Below are positions 21,680 to 33,402 of a stretch of 64,000 nucleotides of DNA, piece after piece (the stretch's first letter is position 1; each line of letters begins with the position of its first letter). The notes under the pieces are model-generated. The model was not told the DNA's origin, made no database searches, and saw only the letters and a list, made by a program, of their open reading frames with translations. Source of the stretch: Heterohyrax brucei (Eukaryota; Chordata; Mammalia; Hyracoidea; Procaviidae); contig CM053141.1 in assembly GCA_028571685.1 (NCBI GenBank), positions 51,706,333 to 51,770,332 on the forward strand. Reading direction: 5' to 3'. A program made the translations under genes and the position numbers.

Positions 21680-22160
21680 CCTTTGAGACATTAAAAACAC
21701 TCCCAACTAGCTAACTTTTCCAAGTTGTTATTCCACTTCACAGCACATCTAACATCAACTGCTCCCTCTTGCCTTAGCACACTCCCCACTGTCTTTGGAT
21801 TCCCTAATTCCCTGCAACATCTCACAGAACTCTTGAACAACATAAAGGAAAGGGATCATGTGTTTGCGAGGTTGGTAAGTCCCAAATTTGTGTGTCAGGA
21901 GTAGACTTCTCCCTGGCCCTCATTCAACACACAGAGGTGCTCAGCTTTCTCACTCTGTGGGCTAGGAAGCCCAGTGGTCCATCCCCTGTGGGTCTTTGAT
22001 GCTCCTCACTGCTCCAGGTCTCCCCTTTTTTGGTGGTGGTAGTCCCTCCCTTTTGGTCTAAAACTGTCTCTCTTTGAAGGCAAAACTGACCAGTTCTCTT
22101 GGTAGGCTGCAGTTATTCTATCACATAGCCCCCTGAGTGGGAGTTACAAGACTGGGGCTA
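21680..22160. other. Unclassified ~480-bp insert in the ancient L1
   Basis: The ancient L1 text breaks near 21680 and resumes near 22170. The insert is pyrimidine-rich, richer in G+C than its flanks, and has no family I can name. It may be a diverged LTR. Boundaries are approximate. Confidence 0.4.
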
Positions 22161-22539
22161 GAAGGCCCACACCTGAAAGTAAGTAATCCGCCACATTATG
22201 TATAAAGTTTGTAAAATATACACTTACCTGAACATAGAAAACCATAAAAAACTGATTGAAACTTGAAAGATGACATAAATAAATGAAGAGAAATACAATG
22301 GTTATGAACTGGAAGAGAGGAGACAGTATTTTGACTTCAAATTTATCTTCAGACTTAATAAAATACCAATAAAAATTATAGCAGGATTTTTTTGGAGAGA
22401 AAGAAAAACTGATTCTAAAATATACATGAGGAGGCTAAGAAAGTAAAATAGCCAAAACACAGCTTTGTGGGGAAGGGGAGGGAGTTGAAGTAATCATATA
22501 TCTGGTTTTAACACTTATGTCAAAGCTACATCCCCCCCA

Positions 22540-23825
22540 TTTCTGTCAGTTTGAAATACTGTGGGGGCTTCTTGGGTGTTGCTATGATGTTAGAAGTTAT
22601 ACCACCAGAACCCAGACATGAGCAGGGTCACCCATGGTGAACAGGTTTCAGCTGAGTTTCTAGACCAAGACAGATTAGGTAGAGGGACCCAGCAGTTTAC
22701 TTTCAAAAAAAAAATCAGCAGTATAAACTTTCTAAATAGCAGTGAAACCTTGCCTGACATAATGTTGAAGGATGAGCCCCCAGGTTGTAAGGCACTCGAA
22801 AGATGACTAGGGAAGAACGGCCTCCTCAAAATACAGTCCACCTAAATGACATGGGTAGAGTCAAGCTTTCAGGAGCTTCATCTCCTGACGTGACACTACT
22901 CAAAATAAGAAACAGCTACAGATATTCATTAATAATCATAGCCTGGAATGCGTGAAGTATGAATTAAGAAAAATTAGAAATAGTCAAAAATGAAATGGAA
23001 TGCAAAGAACATCAATATCCCAGACATAATGGAGTTGAAACACACTGGCATTAGGCCATTTTGAATTGGACAGTCCTATGGTCCACTATCCTAACGACAG
23101 TTTGAAGAGGAATGGCTTTGCATTCATTATCAAGAGAAACATTTCAAGATCTATCCTAAAGTTTAATATTATCATTGATATGATAATATCCATATACCTA
23201 AAGGAAGACCAGCTAATATGATTGTTCAAAATTATATAACAATCACTAATGCCAAAGATGAAGAGATTGAAGATTTTTACCAACTTCTGTAGTCTGGAAT
23301 TGATTGAAGGCACAATCAGGATGTATTTCTAAATACTAGCAACTGGAATGGAAAAGTTGGAAACAAAAAAAGGATTGTTAATTAAAAAATACAGTTTCCA
23401 TGACAGAAATGATGCCAGAGCTCAACAAGGAATGAGGATGACCAAAGAAGAATTGATGTCTTTGATTTATGGTGTTGGCAAAGACACTGACTGTACAACA
23501 GACTGCCAGAAGAAGAAAGAAATCAGTCCTGGAAGAAGTGCAGCCAGAGTGTTCCTTAAAAGCAAGGATGGTGAGAATTTATATCATGTACTTTGGACAC
23601 GTTATCAGGAAGGACCAGTCCCCGGAAAAGGCCATCATGCTTGGTAACATAGAGGAACAGAGAAAAAGAGGAAGACACTCAACGAGAAAGATTGACACAG
23701 TGATTTCAAGGATGAGCTGAAGCCCGGCAACAATCGTGAGGACGGCACAGGTCTGGGCACTATTACGTTGCATTGTACACAGTGTGGCTACGGGTTGGAA
23801 CAGACTTGGTGACACCTAACAATCT
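22540..23825 (+). mobile_element. Internally deleted RTE-clade LINE
   Basis: A sense copy with the RTE 5' leader ('ctgtcagtttgaaatactgtggggg', 'gatgagcccccaggttg') and the endonuclease-coding start up to 'ttgttaattaaaaaatacag...gatgccagagctcaa'. It then jumps near 23425 to the extreme 3' region ('gaagaattgatgtctttgatttatggtgttgg'). Nearly all RT sequence is absent. It ends in gtgacacctaacaatc. Open frames 23348-23720 cross the deletion joint. Confidence 0.85.
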
Positions 23826-24549
23826 ATGACCCAGAATGCTCACTTTTGAGTATTTACTCTAGTTTAAAGGAAACACATGTTTTCACAAAAACTTTTAAAA
23901 AGTGTTTTTAGCAACTCTACTCATAATTCTTCAAACTGAACACAACCTAGGATTTCTGCTGCCATCAAGTTCATTCTGACACGGTGACCCCACAGGACAA
24001 ACTAAAACCACACCATAGGTTTTCCAAGGCTGTATATCTTTACTGAAGCTGATTGCTACATCTTTCTCACAAAGAACATCTGGTGGGTTCGAATCACCAA
24101 CCTTTCAATCAGCAGCTGCATGCCACCCACTGAGTCACTAGGGCTCCTTGGGAACAACTTAAATGCCTTTTGGTGGGTGAATGAGTAAACAAGCCATGAT
24201 ACATCTACACCAGGGACTCAACAGTAAAAATAAACTCCTCATGCCACAAACTGGAATGAGTCTCAAAGACATTACACTGAGCAAAAGAATCCAGTTTCAA
24301 AAGGTTATCTGCTAGACAATTCTATTTTATGACATTCTTGAAAAGACAAATCTATAGTGATAGAGAACAAATTAGTCCTTACCAGGATTTAGGAGAAGGA
24401 GGAGAGTATGACTAAAAAAGAACAGCAGGACAATGATTTTTAGGGGATGATAGCACTGTTCTTTGTCCTGATTGTGGTGGTTGTTACACAAATACACACA
24501 GCTACTAAAATGCATCTAGTAATTAGATGAAAGTTTAAAAGTTAATTTT
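23826..24549 (+). mobile_element. Ancient L1, second part (ORF2 end/3'UTR)
   Basis: The host L1 resumes after the RTE with typical old-L1 text: 'aatgagtctcaaagacattacactgagc', 'tgacattcttgaaaagacaaa', 'gatagcactgttctttgtcctgattgtggtgg'. It is interrupted by a SINE (23951-24147) and an L1 end (24550-25381), and trails off by about 25460. Confidence 0.75.
23951..24147 (-). mobile_element. AfroSINE, long form
   Basis: This antisense copy keeps the middle block ('ttttccaaggctgtatatctttactgaagctgattgctacatctttctcac') that most copies in this window lack. It ends 'actgagtcactagggctcc'. Confidence 0.83.
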
Positions 24550-25381
24550 TTGGCATAATGAATACACTATAAGGTGAAATTTTTTGTAAATTCAACCTAA
24601 CATTTCAAAGGACAAAGTAGCAGGGACAGGTGTCTGGGAACCATGTTTTCAGTGGACATCAATGTCAATTGACGTAACTAGTCTTTTTCTGAGAGAGTCT
24701 TCTGTACCTCATATTGGTGAGTGAAGCCTTGGGTCTTAAAAGCCAGCAAGCTGCCATCTGAGAAACGTCACTTGTCCCAATCCACCTGGGACAGATGACA
24801 ACTGAGAACATCAAAGAAGTGAGGAAAACTGAACACAGGAGACAGAAAGACTCATATGACTGGTAAACTGCATAAGCATGGGACCAAAAAACCTCGATGG
24901 TGCCCAGCCACCACCAAAGACAGCCCAGACAATGGACACAATGCAGAGTCGCTTACGTATGACATTTAAAAGAGGTGTGCAGATCAGTAACTCTATTAAA
25001 GACCAGACCTGATGGTCCAAAAACCTGGAGGGTCCCCTGAGAACGTGGCCCCTAGAGTCACTGCTAGCCCAGAGCTGAAACCAGTACTGAAGCCAATGCT
25101 TCAGACAAAGGGTGGACTGGACTTGGGGACACGAAGTGATGCAGGTGGTGGGTGTACATTATAGTTCAATATATATATGAGGCTGTCTCACTATTTTCTT
25201 TTTAGAGGGAAGAGGAGAGGGTGGACAAGTGTTGGTTGAGTAGATGCTGGAAGTAAAGAGCGAAAAAGAAGAGTGTGCTCTCACAGAGTGGGGAAAGCAG
25301 ACAGAGCTGTAGATAGGAAGACAATCAAGGTTTTGCATGGAAAATCAACTTGGATTATAAACTTGCACTTAATCACAATAA
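24550..25381 (+). mobile_element. 5'-truncated L1 (3'UTR only)
   Basis: Sense L1 3' end closely related to 20809-21498 (cacttaatcacaataaaaa end). It is flanked by aaaagttaatttt at 24537-24549 and 25382-25394, a perfect 13-bp duplication. Confidence 0.85.
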
Positions 25382-25394
25382 AAAAGTTAATTTT

Positions 25395-25856
25395 ACTGCA
25401 CATTAATTTTTATACTTTTCAGAAATTGTGTTTTAAGTGAGTATATAATTCAAGATAGTTTCTCATATAAAAACTTACACACACTTTTAGGTGACCCTAA
25501 CAGCTGCCCGCACACTGACAGCACATGCCTCTCCTCTGCCCCAAATTTCCCATGTCCATTTGAACAGCTCCTGATACCATCTTTCTTCTCATCTTGCCTT
25601 CAGACTGGAGCTGCCCAGTGAGTTTCCCGTATCTACTTATGCCAAGTAGCACTCTCTTCACCAGTATTATTTGATGTCTTATAGGCCACTTCAATCTTTG
25701 TCTGAGGAGGGAGTTTCCAGAATGGTTTCAATTCTGGGCTAACAGAGTCCTGGGGTCATGTCTTCTGGGGACCTTACGTTCTATCAGACCTTCAAGTCTG
25801 GTCTTTTTACTAGAGTTTGAGTTCTATGTGCCACATTTCTCACACTTCAACAGGAA
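25395..25856. other. Mostly unassigned DNA
   Basis: The first ~65 bp may be the end of the ancient L1. I recognise nothing in the remainder. Confidence 0.4.
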
Positions 25857-26932
25857 CTTTTTTTTTTTATTTCCCTATAAGGGGAGGCATTGGTGGTGGC
25901 CAGGCACCATCTAGTTCTTCCAATCTCCTGCTGACATTGTCTCTGTCTTATGCAGCCTTATTTGCCTTTTGGGCTCATATTGACCTATGCCTTTCATATT
26001 CTTTATTTTTGTTTGCGCAAAGTGCACTGAGATCAACCAACGCTTCTTAGCTGGCTGCTTGCTAGTTTTTAAGACCCCAGACACCACTCACCACAGTGGA
26101 ATGCAGAACATATTCTTAAAAAATTTGTTATGCCTGTTGACCTAGATGTCCCCAGAAACCATGGTCCCCAGACCCTGCCCCTGCTTCTCTGTCCTCAAAG
26201 TGTTTGGTTGCATTCAGAAAAATTCTTAGCTTTTGGTTTAATTCAGTTGTGCTGAATTCTCTTTTACTGTGTTGCCCTTCCCTTCACCTAAAATAGTTCT
26301 TGACTAGTATCAAATTAATAAAAACTCTTCTCCCCTCCTCCACATCTTCATAACCATTAAAAACTATTTTCCTATACATTTATTTTCTTCAGTCCTTGTA
26401 ATAGTGGTCTCGTACAATATTTGTCCTTTAACAACTGATTAATTTCACTCAGTCTAATGCCTTCCAGATTCCTCCACGTCGTGAGATGTTTCCCAACTTT
26501 ATTGTGGTTCTGCATCATTACACAGTATTCCATTGTGTGAATACACCATAGTTTGTTTATCCATTCACCTGTTGAAGGGTTCCTAGGTTGTTTCTATCTT
26601 TCGTTCATGTTTACAGGCCTGAAATAAACATTGGCATGCAGGTATCTATTCATGTGGAAGCTCTTCTTTGGCTAAGATATATTCCAAGAAGTAGGATTGC
26701 TGGATCATATGATATTTCTATTTCTAGCTCTTTAAAAAGTGCCAAATTGTTTTCTAAAGGGGTTGCACCATTTTACATTCCCACCAGCAGGATATAAGTG
26801 TTGCAGTCTCTCCAAAGCCTCTCTAATGTGTATTATTCTGTACCTTATGAGTTAATACCAGCCTTCATTGTGTGAGATGGTATCTCATTGTAGTTTTGTT
26901 CTGTATTTTTCTAATGGCTAATTGTCATGGAT
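25857..26932 (-). mobile_element. 5'-truncated L1 (ORF2 C-terminus and 3'UTR)
   Basis: Antisense L1 with a T-run (A-tail) at 25858-25869, the 3'UTR ('ggtggtggccaggcaccatctagttcttcc'), then decayed ORF2 C-terminal text ('gcattgtgtgaatacaccatagtttg' region, 26530-26930). Open frame 26588-26797 is a shadow. An LTR cuts it off at 26933. Confidence 0.85.
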
Positions 26933-27336
26933 CGAATTGCATTCCCCCAAAAGATCTGTGTGGCAATTTGGGTAAGCCATAATTCCTAGTATTACATGAT
27001 GTTCCTCGGCATTGGAATTCCTGCCTCTGTGATGTTAATGAGGGTAGATGGGTGGCAGTTGTGTTGGTGGTGCAGGATTTAATGTGTGGGATTATATTGT
27101 GGTTTAGCGTGGCCTCTCAGGATGTAAAGGAAAGGGGATATGAGCTGAGACCTGGGAACCTCATACCACTGAAAAAGGAGCACCAAGAGCAAAGTGTGTG
27201 CTTAGGACCTGAGGTTCCCATGCCAGAGTGTTCTTATACCGAATTTGGACTGAGTCTACCAGACTGTGGCAATTTCTTATACTGAATTTGGATTGCAGCT
27301 TGCTAGACTGTGACAAAATAAAATTTATCTTTTTAA
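26933..27336 (+). mobile_element. MaLR/ERVL-like LTR, 3'-truncated
   Basis: It starts tgtcatggatcgaattgc and runs through 'ctgcctctgtgatgttaatgagg' to 'gactgtgacaaaataaaattt', which includes the aataaa-type signal. The last ~40 bp seen in sister copies ('gtatttctgttatagcagc') are missing. It interrupts the L1 at 26932. Confidence 0.78.
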
Positions 27337-28609
27337 AGTATGAGTAGGTCCTCTGCTGCTTAGTCTATCCCTCTGAAAAAAGATGCCTTCTGTCAGCTCC
27401 TGCTCCACTCAGCAAGCTAGTCACTGCTGATCCACCTGCAGGCCACCCACTGCTGTCAGGGCAGGACTGGCCAGTCTTAGCTACTTCTGGACCTATTCCA
27501 CTTTCTGTGTTTCCCAGTCTGATTTCTCAAGTTTTCTTTTGATGTTCAGGGACCCTAGAATATCATATATAATCAATTCATTTGTTTTCTTTCTGTGTTT
27601 TGTTGTTAGAGTGATCACCAGAAGCATCCAATTGTTCCACCACCTCAGCCCCGTTCACCTGCAAGTTAATTTTACAACTTAAATAAAATAAAAATATAGT
27701 GAAATCAACATATTATTTTCCTAGTCAGGAACGTTTTCAGTTTTTAGTTGTAGGAAGTTCAACTAATGTTAATTTAATCTGATACGGGTTTACTTTTAAT
27801 ATATGAGAAATTTCCAAATATGTAGTTACCTGTATGTTTAACTGCTGAATAATGCTAACAGGACCAAAGGCCCTTTCTATTTTCATTTCATCATCATTAG
27901 CCTATTGACTTCTTAGCCTCTTGCTCATTGCCTGCTGATTAAGACATGGCCACTGGCAGCTGCAGGTGTTGAGAACTTGCTTAAGACTGGAAGAATGAAG
28001 AAGGAAGCCATATCTTCTTTGGCTACCAGGAAAGCTAAGCCTTTCCAGAATAACCCTTACTTCCAGCAGGCTTATCTTTACATTGCATTGGCCAGAATAC
28101 AGCCAGTCATTTACCACTAAACCACTCACCAATGTAGGGCTAAGGCATCACCTCAGATATACAAGTCATGAGTAATCTCCATGATCTGAGGTAGTCTTTC
28201 TTCAAGCAAACTACACAAAAAAAACTGCTGCTTCTGCTATTTAAAGTGTGAACTAAAGTTTTTCTCACTTGTTATTTCCACATGATATGTGGAATTTTGA
28301 GAGACTCCTTTCGATGTATATTTGTTTTCTCTAAAACCATCATTCCAAATCCTTAGCACAGACAGTCTAGTACGTCCAGTCTGAATCACAGAAATCTAAT
28401 TTCAGATAAACATGAATTTACTTCACATCAAGGACTTTTGGAAAATATACACAAAAAAACTATCATGAAAATACATGCAAAAGAATGACTCTTTTGTAGA
28501 ATATAAATTGATATAAATCTCAGAGAGAAATGTGAACAGCTAAAATGTTCCTATCCTGTTCTGTTAAATCATTTCTTAAAGTTTACCTTTTAACATGTTT
28601 TCCCAACTA
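27337..28609. other. Unassigned DNA
   Basis: No gene, RNA or repeat is recognised. Minus-strand frame 27902-28132 lacks known motifs. Confidence 0.45.
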
Positions 28610-29193
28610 CTAGGAATAATGAAGAAAACCAAAGACATAAGGGAAAGATTTGTCTAAAGGACTAATGGACCACAAGTATCACAGCCTTCACCAGACTGAG
28701 TCTAGCACAACTAGACGGTGTCCAGCTATAGATGACGCCTGGCTACCATCACCAGCTGGCCTGACAAGATCATAATAAACAGAGATAGAGCTGGAGAAAA
28801 AAGTAAAATAAAATTCTAACTCATAAACACACACACACAAAGACTAAACTTACTGGTTTTACAGAAACTGGAGAAATCCCAACTGTGGCTCTGGATACCC
28901 TTACAGTTCAGTGATGAAGTCACTCCTGAGGTTCATTCTTCAGCTCAAGATTAAACAGGCCCATAGAACAAAATGAGGCCAATGGTCAGGCCAGCCCAGG
29001 AACAAGAAGGCAGGAAGAGACAGAAAACTTGTAATGTGAAACCCCAGATTAAGAAGGGAAGAGTGTTAACACATTGCGTGGCTGGCAACCAGTATCACAA
29101 AACAATATCTGTATTAATTGTTTAATGATAAACTAGTTTGCTTTGAAAACTTTCATCTACAGTACATTTTTTTTAAAAAAAGAAAGAAAGAAA
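28610..29193 (+). mobile_element. 5'-truncated L1, different 3'UTR lineage
   Basis: A sense L1-type 3' end: 'gactaatggaccacaagtatcacagcc', 'gaagtcactcctgaggttcattcttcagc', 'gtattaattgtttaatgataaactag', then an A/G tail (aaaaaaagaaagaaagaaa). Near-identical tttccc(t)aact flanks (28598-28608 and 29194-29204) suggest a TSD. It differs from the 3'UTR of the 2250-9444 L1. Confidence 0.72.
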
Positions 29194-31119
29194 TTTCCCT
29201 AACTGCCTGGAGAGTATTTGCTTCCAAAACACTTGAATGCCCACGTCCTTTACTTAAGCACCTAGTGCTAACACAATGCAGGTGGACTGAAGGGGTGGAC
29301 GTAAGACAATAAAAATGTGACAGCAAGTGGGAAAATTCACATTTTCCTTTCATTCTAAAATGCTGCAAGTATTTTTGCCCATAGAGCTCTTGTTCCTGCT
29401 TAATCTCATTTTCCTCTTTTGGGCTTTGTGCAAAATTTCCAACCAGAGAAGTCTTTGGTATATTGGGTTCAGTTTGTCCTTTTATAGCCTTGCTGATCTT
29501 AGCGTCTGGCACCTCCTTACATTTTGTAGTTTCCCATGGAGTTTGCAAAACCCAAAGACAGGTTTATTTTAGTCCACGATGGTGTCAAGGAGGAATATCA
29601 AGTGTTCAAGTAGTACCTGCATTTAACAAGCTTCAGTAGAATCCAAATGCATTTCACTTTCTTTAGCTCCACTTTTATAAGTAATTTTGCCAGCCTAATG
29701 TTATATTTTTTTGTGCTAGGCTCTACCAAGCAGTGTGCAGATATATCAGACAGAAACTGCATGCTCTCCCAGCTGTGCAAAGGCAGGTACAGTGCCTGAC
29801 TCACTGTTAGTTACTTTTCCCTTAGGGTATACGACAAAGCAGTTGCTCTGAGCAATTTCTGTTGACTCATCAGTCTTTTTAGGGAGATGACAGTTTCTTT
29901 AAGGATAACAATCCTTAAAGGTAAGTTGGTGGTGAAATTTTGTTCATCATCCAAAGAAGACAAAAAGTTAAAATCTTGTTTTTTACACTTTTAGTTCAAA
30001 TTCTGGCTTTTGGGTGAGCTAGTAAAAGCATGAATATGACTCTTGGCATGCACACCACTCATTGGCAAACATATGCAATGAATTGTGTTATACAGGTAAC
30101 ATCATAACCTAATATCCAATAAAATAAATTAGACTTTGTTTCAAGAGGTATATTTTATAAATTTATAAAATTATTACAAAATCCTGTTTCAGTGATTTAT
30201 AAATCTGAAAGCCTGTCTGAACATGGAATTCATTAAATTATAAGATGAATTTTAAAACACCATGGACTCTGCTTACTTCACTCTCAGAAGATTAATTAAA
30301 ATACTGCATCATGAAGAAAATAGCATCCATCAGCTGTAAACCCCCACAAATCTGTTATCTTTTATTCTCACATGCATCTGCTTTTACCAAGCCTTACTTG
30401 TAGGTTAGTTTTGACCCCTGTGTCAAAAGAAGGGGAAAATGGGTTTCTTATTCATTTACAAGGCAGAGATCCCCCCTTACGGTCTTCAGTCCCCACTTGA
30501 GTTCTATTCAGTGGTTTATATCTCCAGATTCCCTCTCTGCTAAACCTCTCCCACTAAGTTCTTCTACTCAAGTATTGCCTTTTCAAAAGCTAATATTAAA
30601 TTTACAATAACTTAATAACTTATTTATTTACTGCCAAATTTCTGGGATGAATAGTGAACATTTTGTGTTTCAACCACAAGAGAAAGGACTTTTCCTTCTT
30701 TGTAATATTTTCTATAAGCAATGCTGTCTGCTGCTATGCATGTGCATCTGATTCGCATCACTGTTTCACACAGGTCAACTCTACTCTTGACAGTCATTCG
30801 AAGACCTATACTCCTTCTGTCTTACCAAATGCCATGAAGGAGAAAGAGGGAGTTTAGTAGATAGTTAAAAAGATTTTGAAGGTCAGAACTGAAAATAGCA
30901 GAAATCGTTTCCATTTGCATTTCTATTAAGAATTAATGGTATGTTTTTACCAAAAAAAAAAAAAAAACTCACTTTAGAAGTCAATAATGCAATGCTAGTT
31001 GCTGAGAGACAGTAAACAAGTTCAAGACACTATAGAATAAAGGAAAGAAACATAAGAGTCATTTTAGTCTTCGTAACTCAGCATAAGGTATACCTCCTTT
31101 GGAAGGAAATTCAAACCGT
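29194..31119. other. Unassigned DNA with one small perfect hairpin
   Basis: No recognised repeat or gene in about 1.9 kb, one of the longer possibly unique stretches. Antiparallel open frames around 29118-29572 are unsupported. A perfect 10-bp stem with loop aaca lies at 29897-29920. An A-run sits at 30952-30966. Confidence 0.5.
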
Positions 31120-31295
31120 CCAATTTGCCAGTGTTTGAGTTCAAACCCTGGCTCCATTACTTACAAAATGTGTGACCTTGAATATATTAGTTATTATATG
31201 TGTGATGCAATGCCATCATCTGTAATGTAGGTATAGTAAGAACACCTGGCTCAAATGATTATCGTAAATATTATAATTACTATTCCACAGAAATT
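31120..31295 (+). mobile_element. MIR SINE
   Basis: Sense MIR: 'gttcaaaccctggctccattacttacaaaatgtgtgaccttg', then 'catcatctgtaatgtaggtatagtaagaacacctggctcaaatgattatcgtaaatattat'. Confidence 0.78.
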
Positions 31296-31509
31296 ACTTA
31301 AAATAGCAACAAGCCATCTATAAATGCTAACTTTTATTGTCTATTTTTCTGTCATTTCCTCTAGAACATAAATCTAAATTCTGGCACTATGCATACTTTA
31401 GTAATACCAGCCATATAGCAGGTGCTTAATGTAGGTCAAAAGGATAAAGAAACAACAACCAGGTACAGGGCTAGAAAAATTTTGAATGCAAATGTATATG
31501 TGATTCCAT
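31296..31509. other. Unassigned; possible MIR/L2 end
   Basis: 'atatagcaggtgcttaatgtagg' (31413-31435) resembles a MIR or L2 terminal phrase. Otherwise nothing is recognised. Confidence 0.35.
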
Positions 31510-31680
31510 TATTCATATATTTCTTCCAAGAGTCCCATTAGGTAGTTTTATCTACATGTTAACAAGAAAAAGAAAGTTAAGAGCAGTTGTGCAATCTGAT
31601 CAAAGTTACACAGTTAACGACTACTCAAATCCAAGCATGTCTTTTCCCATAGAGGCCTTTTCATCACTACTGCCTCCCAG
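31510..31680 (-). mobile_element. MIR SINE
   Basis: Antisense MIR: 'gttaagagcagttgtgcaatctgatcaaagttacacagttaacgactactcaaatcc'. Confidence 0.6.
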
Positions 31681-31689
31681 TAAATGTGA

Positions 31690-31854
31690 AAGCTAATTTT
31701 TATGTGTCAGTTTAGATAGGCTATGGTTTCCAGTGGTTTTGCTAAACACCAGTCCAGTTGCTATCCTGTAATGTAAACTAATGTAATCCGTCACTTTGCA
31801 TAATCCAATCCATGTAACGAAATCAACTGGGCGGTTGAAAAGAATGTGTTCTGT
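31690..31854. mobile_element. Unclassified LTR/DNA-element relic
   Basis: 'gctaatttttatgtgtcagtttagataggctatgg' is a phrase I associate with dispersed mammalian repeats, but I cannot name the family. Similar text may continue after the RTE, at about 32790-32900. Confidence 0.35.
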
Positions 31855-32775
31855 CAGGTGCCACCGAGCTGGGGTTACTTATAGTGACCCTAGGAATAAC
31901 AGAACAAAATGCCCCCTGGAACTGTGCCATCCTCACAATTATTGCTGTGTTTGAGCCAGTTGTTGTGGCCATGTGTCAGTCCATGTCATTAGGAATCTTC
32001 CTCTTTCTTGCTGACCCCTTACTTTAGCAGTCATGATGCCTGTCTCCATGGACTGGTGACACTGATAACATGTTCAAAGTACATGAGATGAAGTCTTGTC
32101 GCCTTTGCCTCTAGGGAGTATTCTGGCTGTACTTCTTCCAAGATACATTTGTCCCTTCTTTTGGCATTCCATGGTATATCTAGTATTCTTTTCCAACACC
32201 ATAATACAAAAATGTCAATTCTTCAGTCTTCCTTATTCATTGTCTAGCTTTTGCAAATATATGAGGCAACTGAAACTACAGCTTGGGTGAGTTATCCTTA
32301 GTTCTCACAGTGACAACTTTGTTTTTTAGCACTTTAAAGAGGTCTTTTGAAGTAGAATGGCTCATCGTAATGCATCTTTTGATTTCTTGACTGCTGCTTC
32401 TGTTAATGATGATTGTGAAACCAAGTATAAAGAAATCCTGGACAAACTTTTCACCATTTATTATGAAGTTTGGTTATTAGTCCAGTTGTGAGAACTTTTG
32501 TTTTCTTTATGTTGAGATGTATTCCATATTGAAGGCTGTAGTATTTGTTCTTCATCAGTAAGTGCTTCAAGTAATCTTAGCTTTCAGCAAGCAAGGTTGT
32601 GTCACTTGCATAGCACATGTTGTTAATGAGTCTTCCTCTTATCCTAATGTTATCATCGTCTACATATAGTCCAGCTTCTCTGGTGAAAGCGTACAGTCCT
32701 GGTACACATCTTTCCTGATTTTAAACCACATAATGTCCCTTTGTTCTCTTCAAAGGACTATCTACAGACCATAAA
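31855..32775 (-). mobile_element. RTE-clade LINE 3' portion
   Basis: Antisense from 'tctgtcaggtgccaccgag' through 'aactttaaagaggtctttt'-type text to the active-site region ('gttgtgtcacttgcatagcac') and 'tttcctgattttaaaccacataatgtcc'. Decayed. Plus-strand frame 32096-32290 is a shadow. Confidence 0.85.
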
Positions 32776-32904
32776 TAGACATTCTGGAAGAACTCTGTCT
32801 CTCTCGAATCTGCTGTCTTTCCTCTCCTTAACCTATGTGTAGATCCTGAGACACAAGTCAGCGGAAATTGCCATTCTGTCATTTTAATACTAAAAATACC
32901 TAAA

Positions 32905-33115
32905 AGAAACAGTCCCTAGAGAAGGACATCAGGCTTGGTAGAGTGGAGGGTCAGCAAAAAACAGGAAGACCTTTGACAAGATAGATCGACACAGTGGCTG
33001 CAACAAAGGGCTTAAGCCTAAAACAGTTGTGGACACGGCACAAGACCAGGCAGTCAGTGTTTCGCTCTGTTGTGCACATGGTCGCTACGAGTCAAAACTG
33101 ACTCAACAGCACCTA
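32905..33115 (+). mobile_element. RTE-clade LINE 3' end, sense
   Basis: Sense 3'-terminal ~210 bp: 'gagaaggacatcaggcttgg', 'atcgacacagtggctgcaac', 'gactcaacagcacctaacaa'. Its orientation is opposite to the copy just upstream. Confidence 0.83.
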
Positions 33116-33230
33116 ACAAAGCAATAACAAAAGAAAATAACTATTTCTTATTATCCAGATTTATTCACTCTTAACATCTTTTAATCTTGGATTCCGTTTT
33201 CAGATTCTTGCTTCCATAACTATTACATAT

Positions 33231-33276
33231 AAACCAAAAACCAAACCTGTTACCATTGAGTCAATTCCAATTCATT
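33231..33276 (-). mobile_element. AfroSINE tail fragment
   Basis: Only the 3'-terminal ~45 bp, antisense: aaaccaaaaaccaaacctgt, taccattgagtcaattcc. Confidence 0.7.
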
Positions 33277-33402
33277 ATTCAAAAAATAAAACACTTCAGG
33301 AAAGTATAAAAACAAGGTCTTAAGAGTCACCCCAAAATACTGAGAAATAAATTGATTATCATTACAATTCAGTGAACATCATTCTAACTTTTTGGAATAT
33401 AT

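Larger units (their letters stand above)
19950..22520 (+). mobile_element. Ancient L1 (ORF2 region), first part, nested host
   Basis: A badly decayed sense L1 ORF2 can be followed through several interruptions: caaacaagttgggaattaca (block after RT1), 'cctacagctaacatctta' (20388), 'agtcatggccagtgcaac' (20490), the FADD-region relic split at about 20578, 'gtgtagaatatccc' (20770), 'tataccagcaatgaacattgg' (21565) and 'gaaaaactgattctaaaatatac' (22405). No reading frame survives. It hosts SINEs, an L1 end, an unclassified insert (about 21680-22160) and then an RTE. Confidence 0.78.

Noticed and set aside
23348-23720. Overlapping plus-strand frames as a small gene
   Set aside because: They span the deletion joint of an RTE copy and contain its C-terminal relic (frame with LEEVQPECSLKA).
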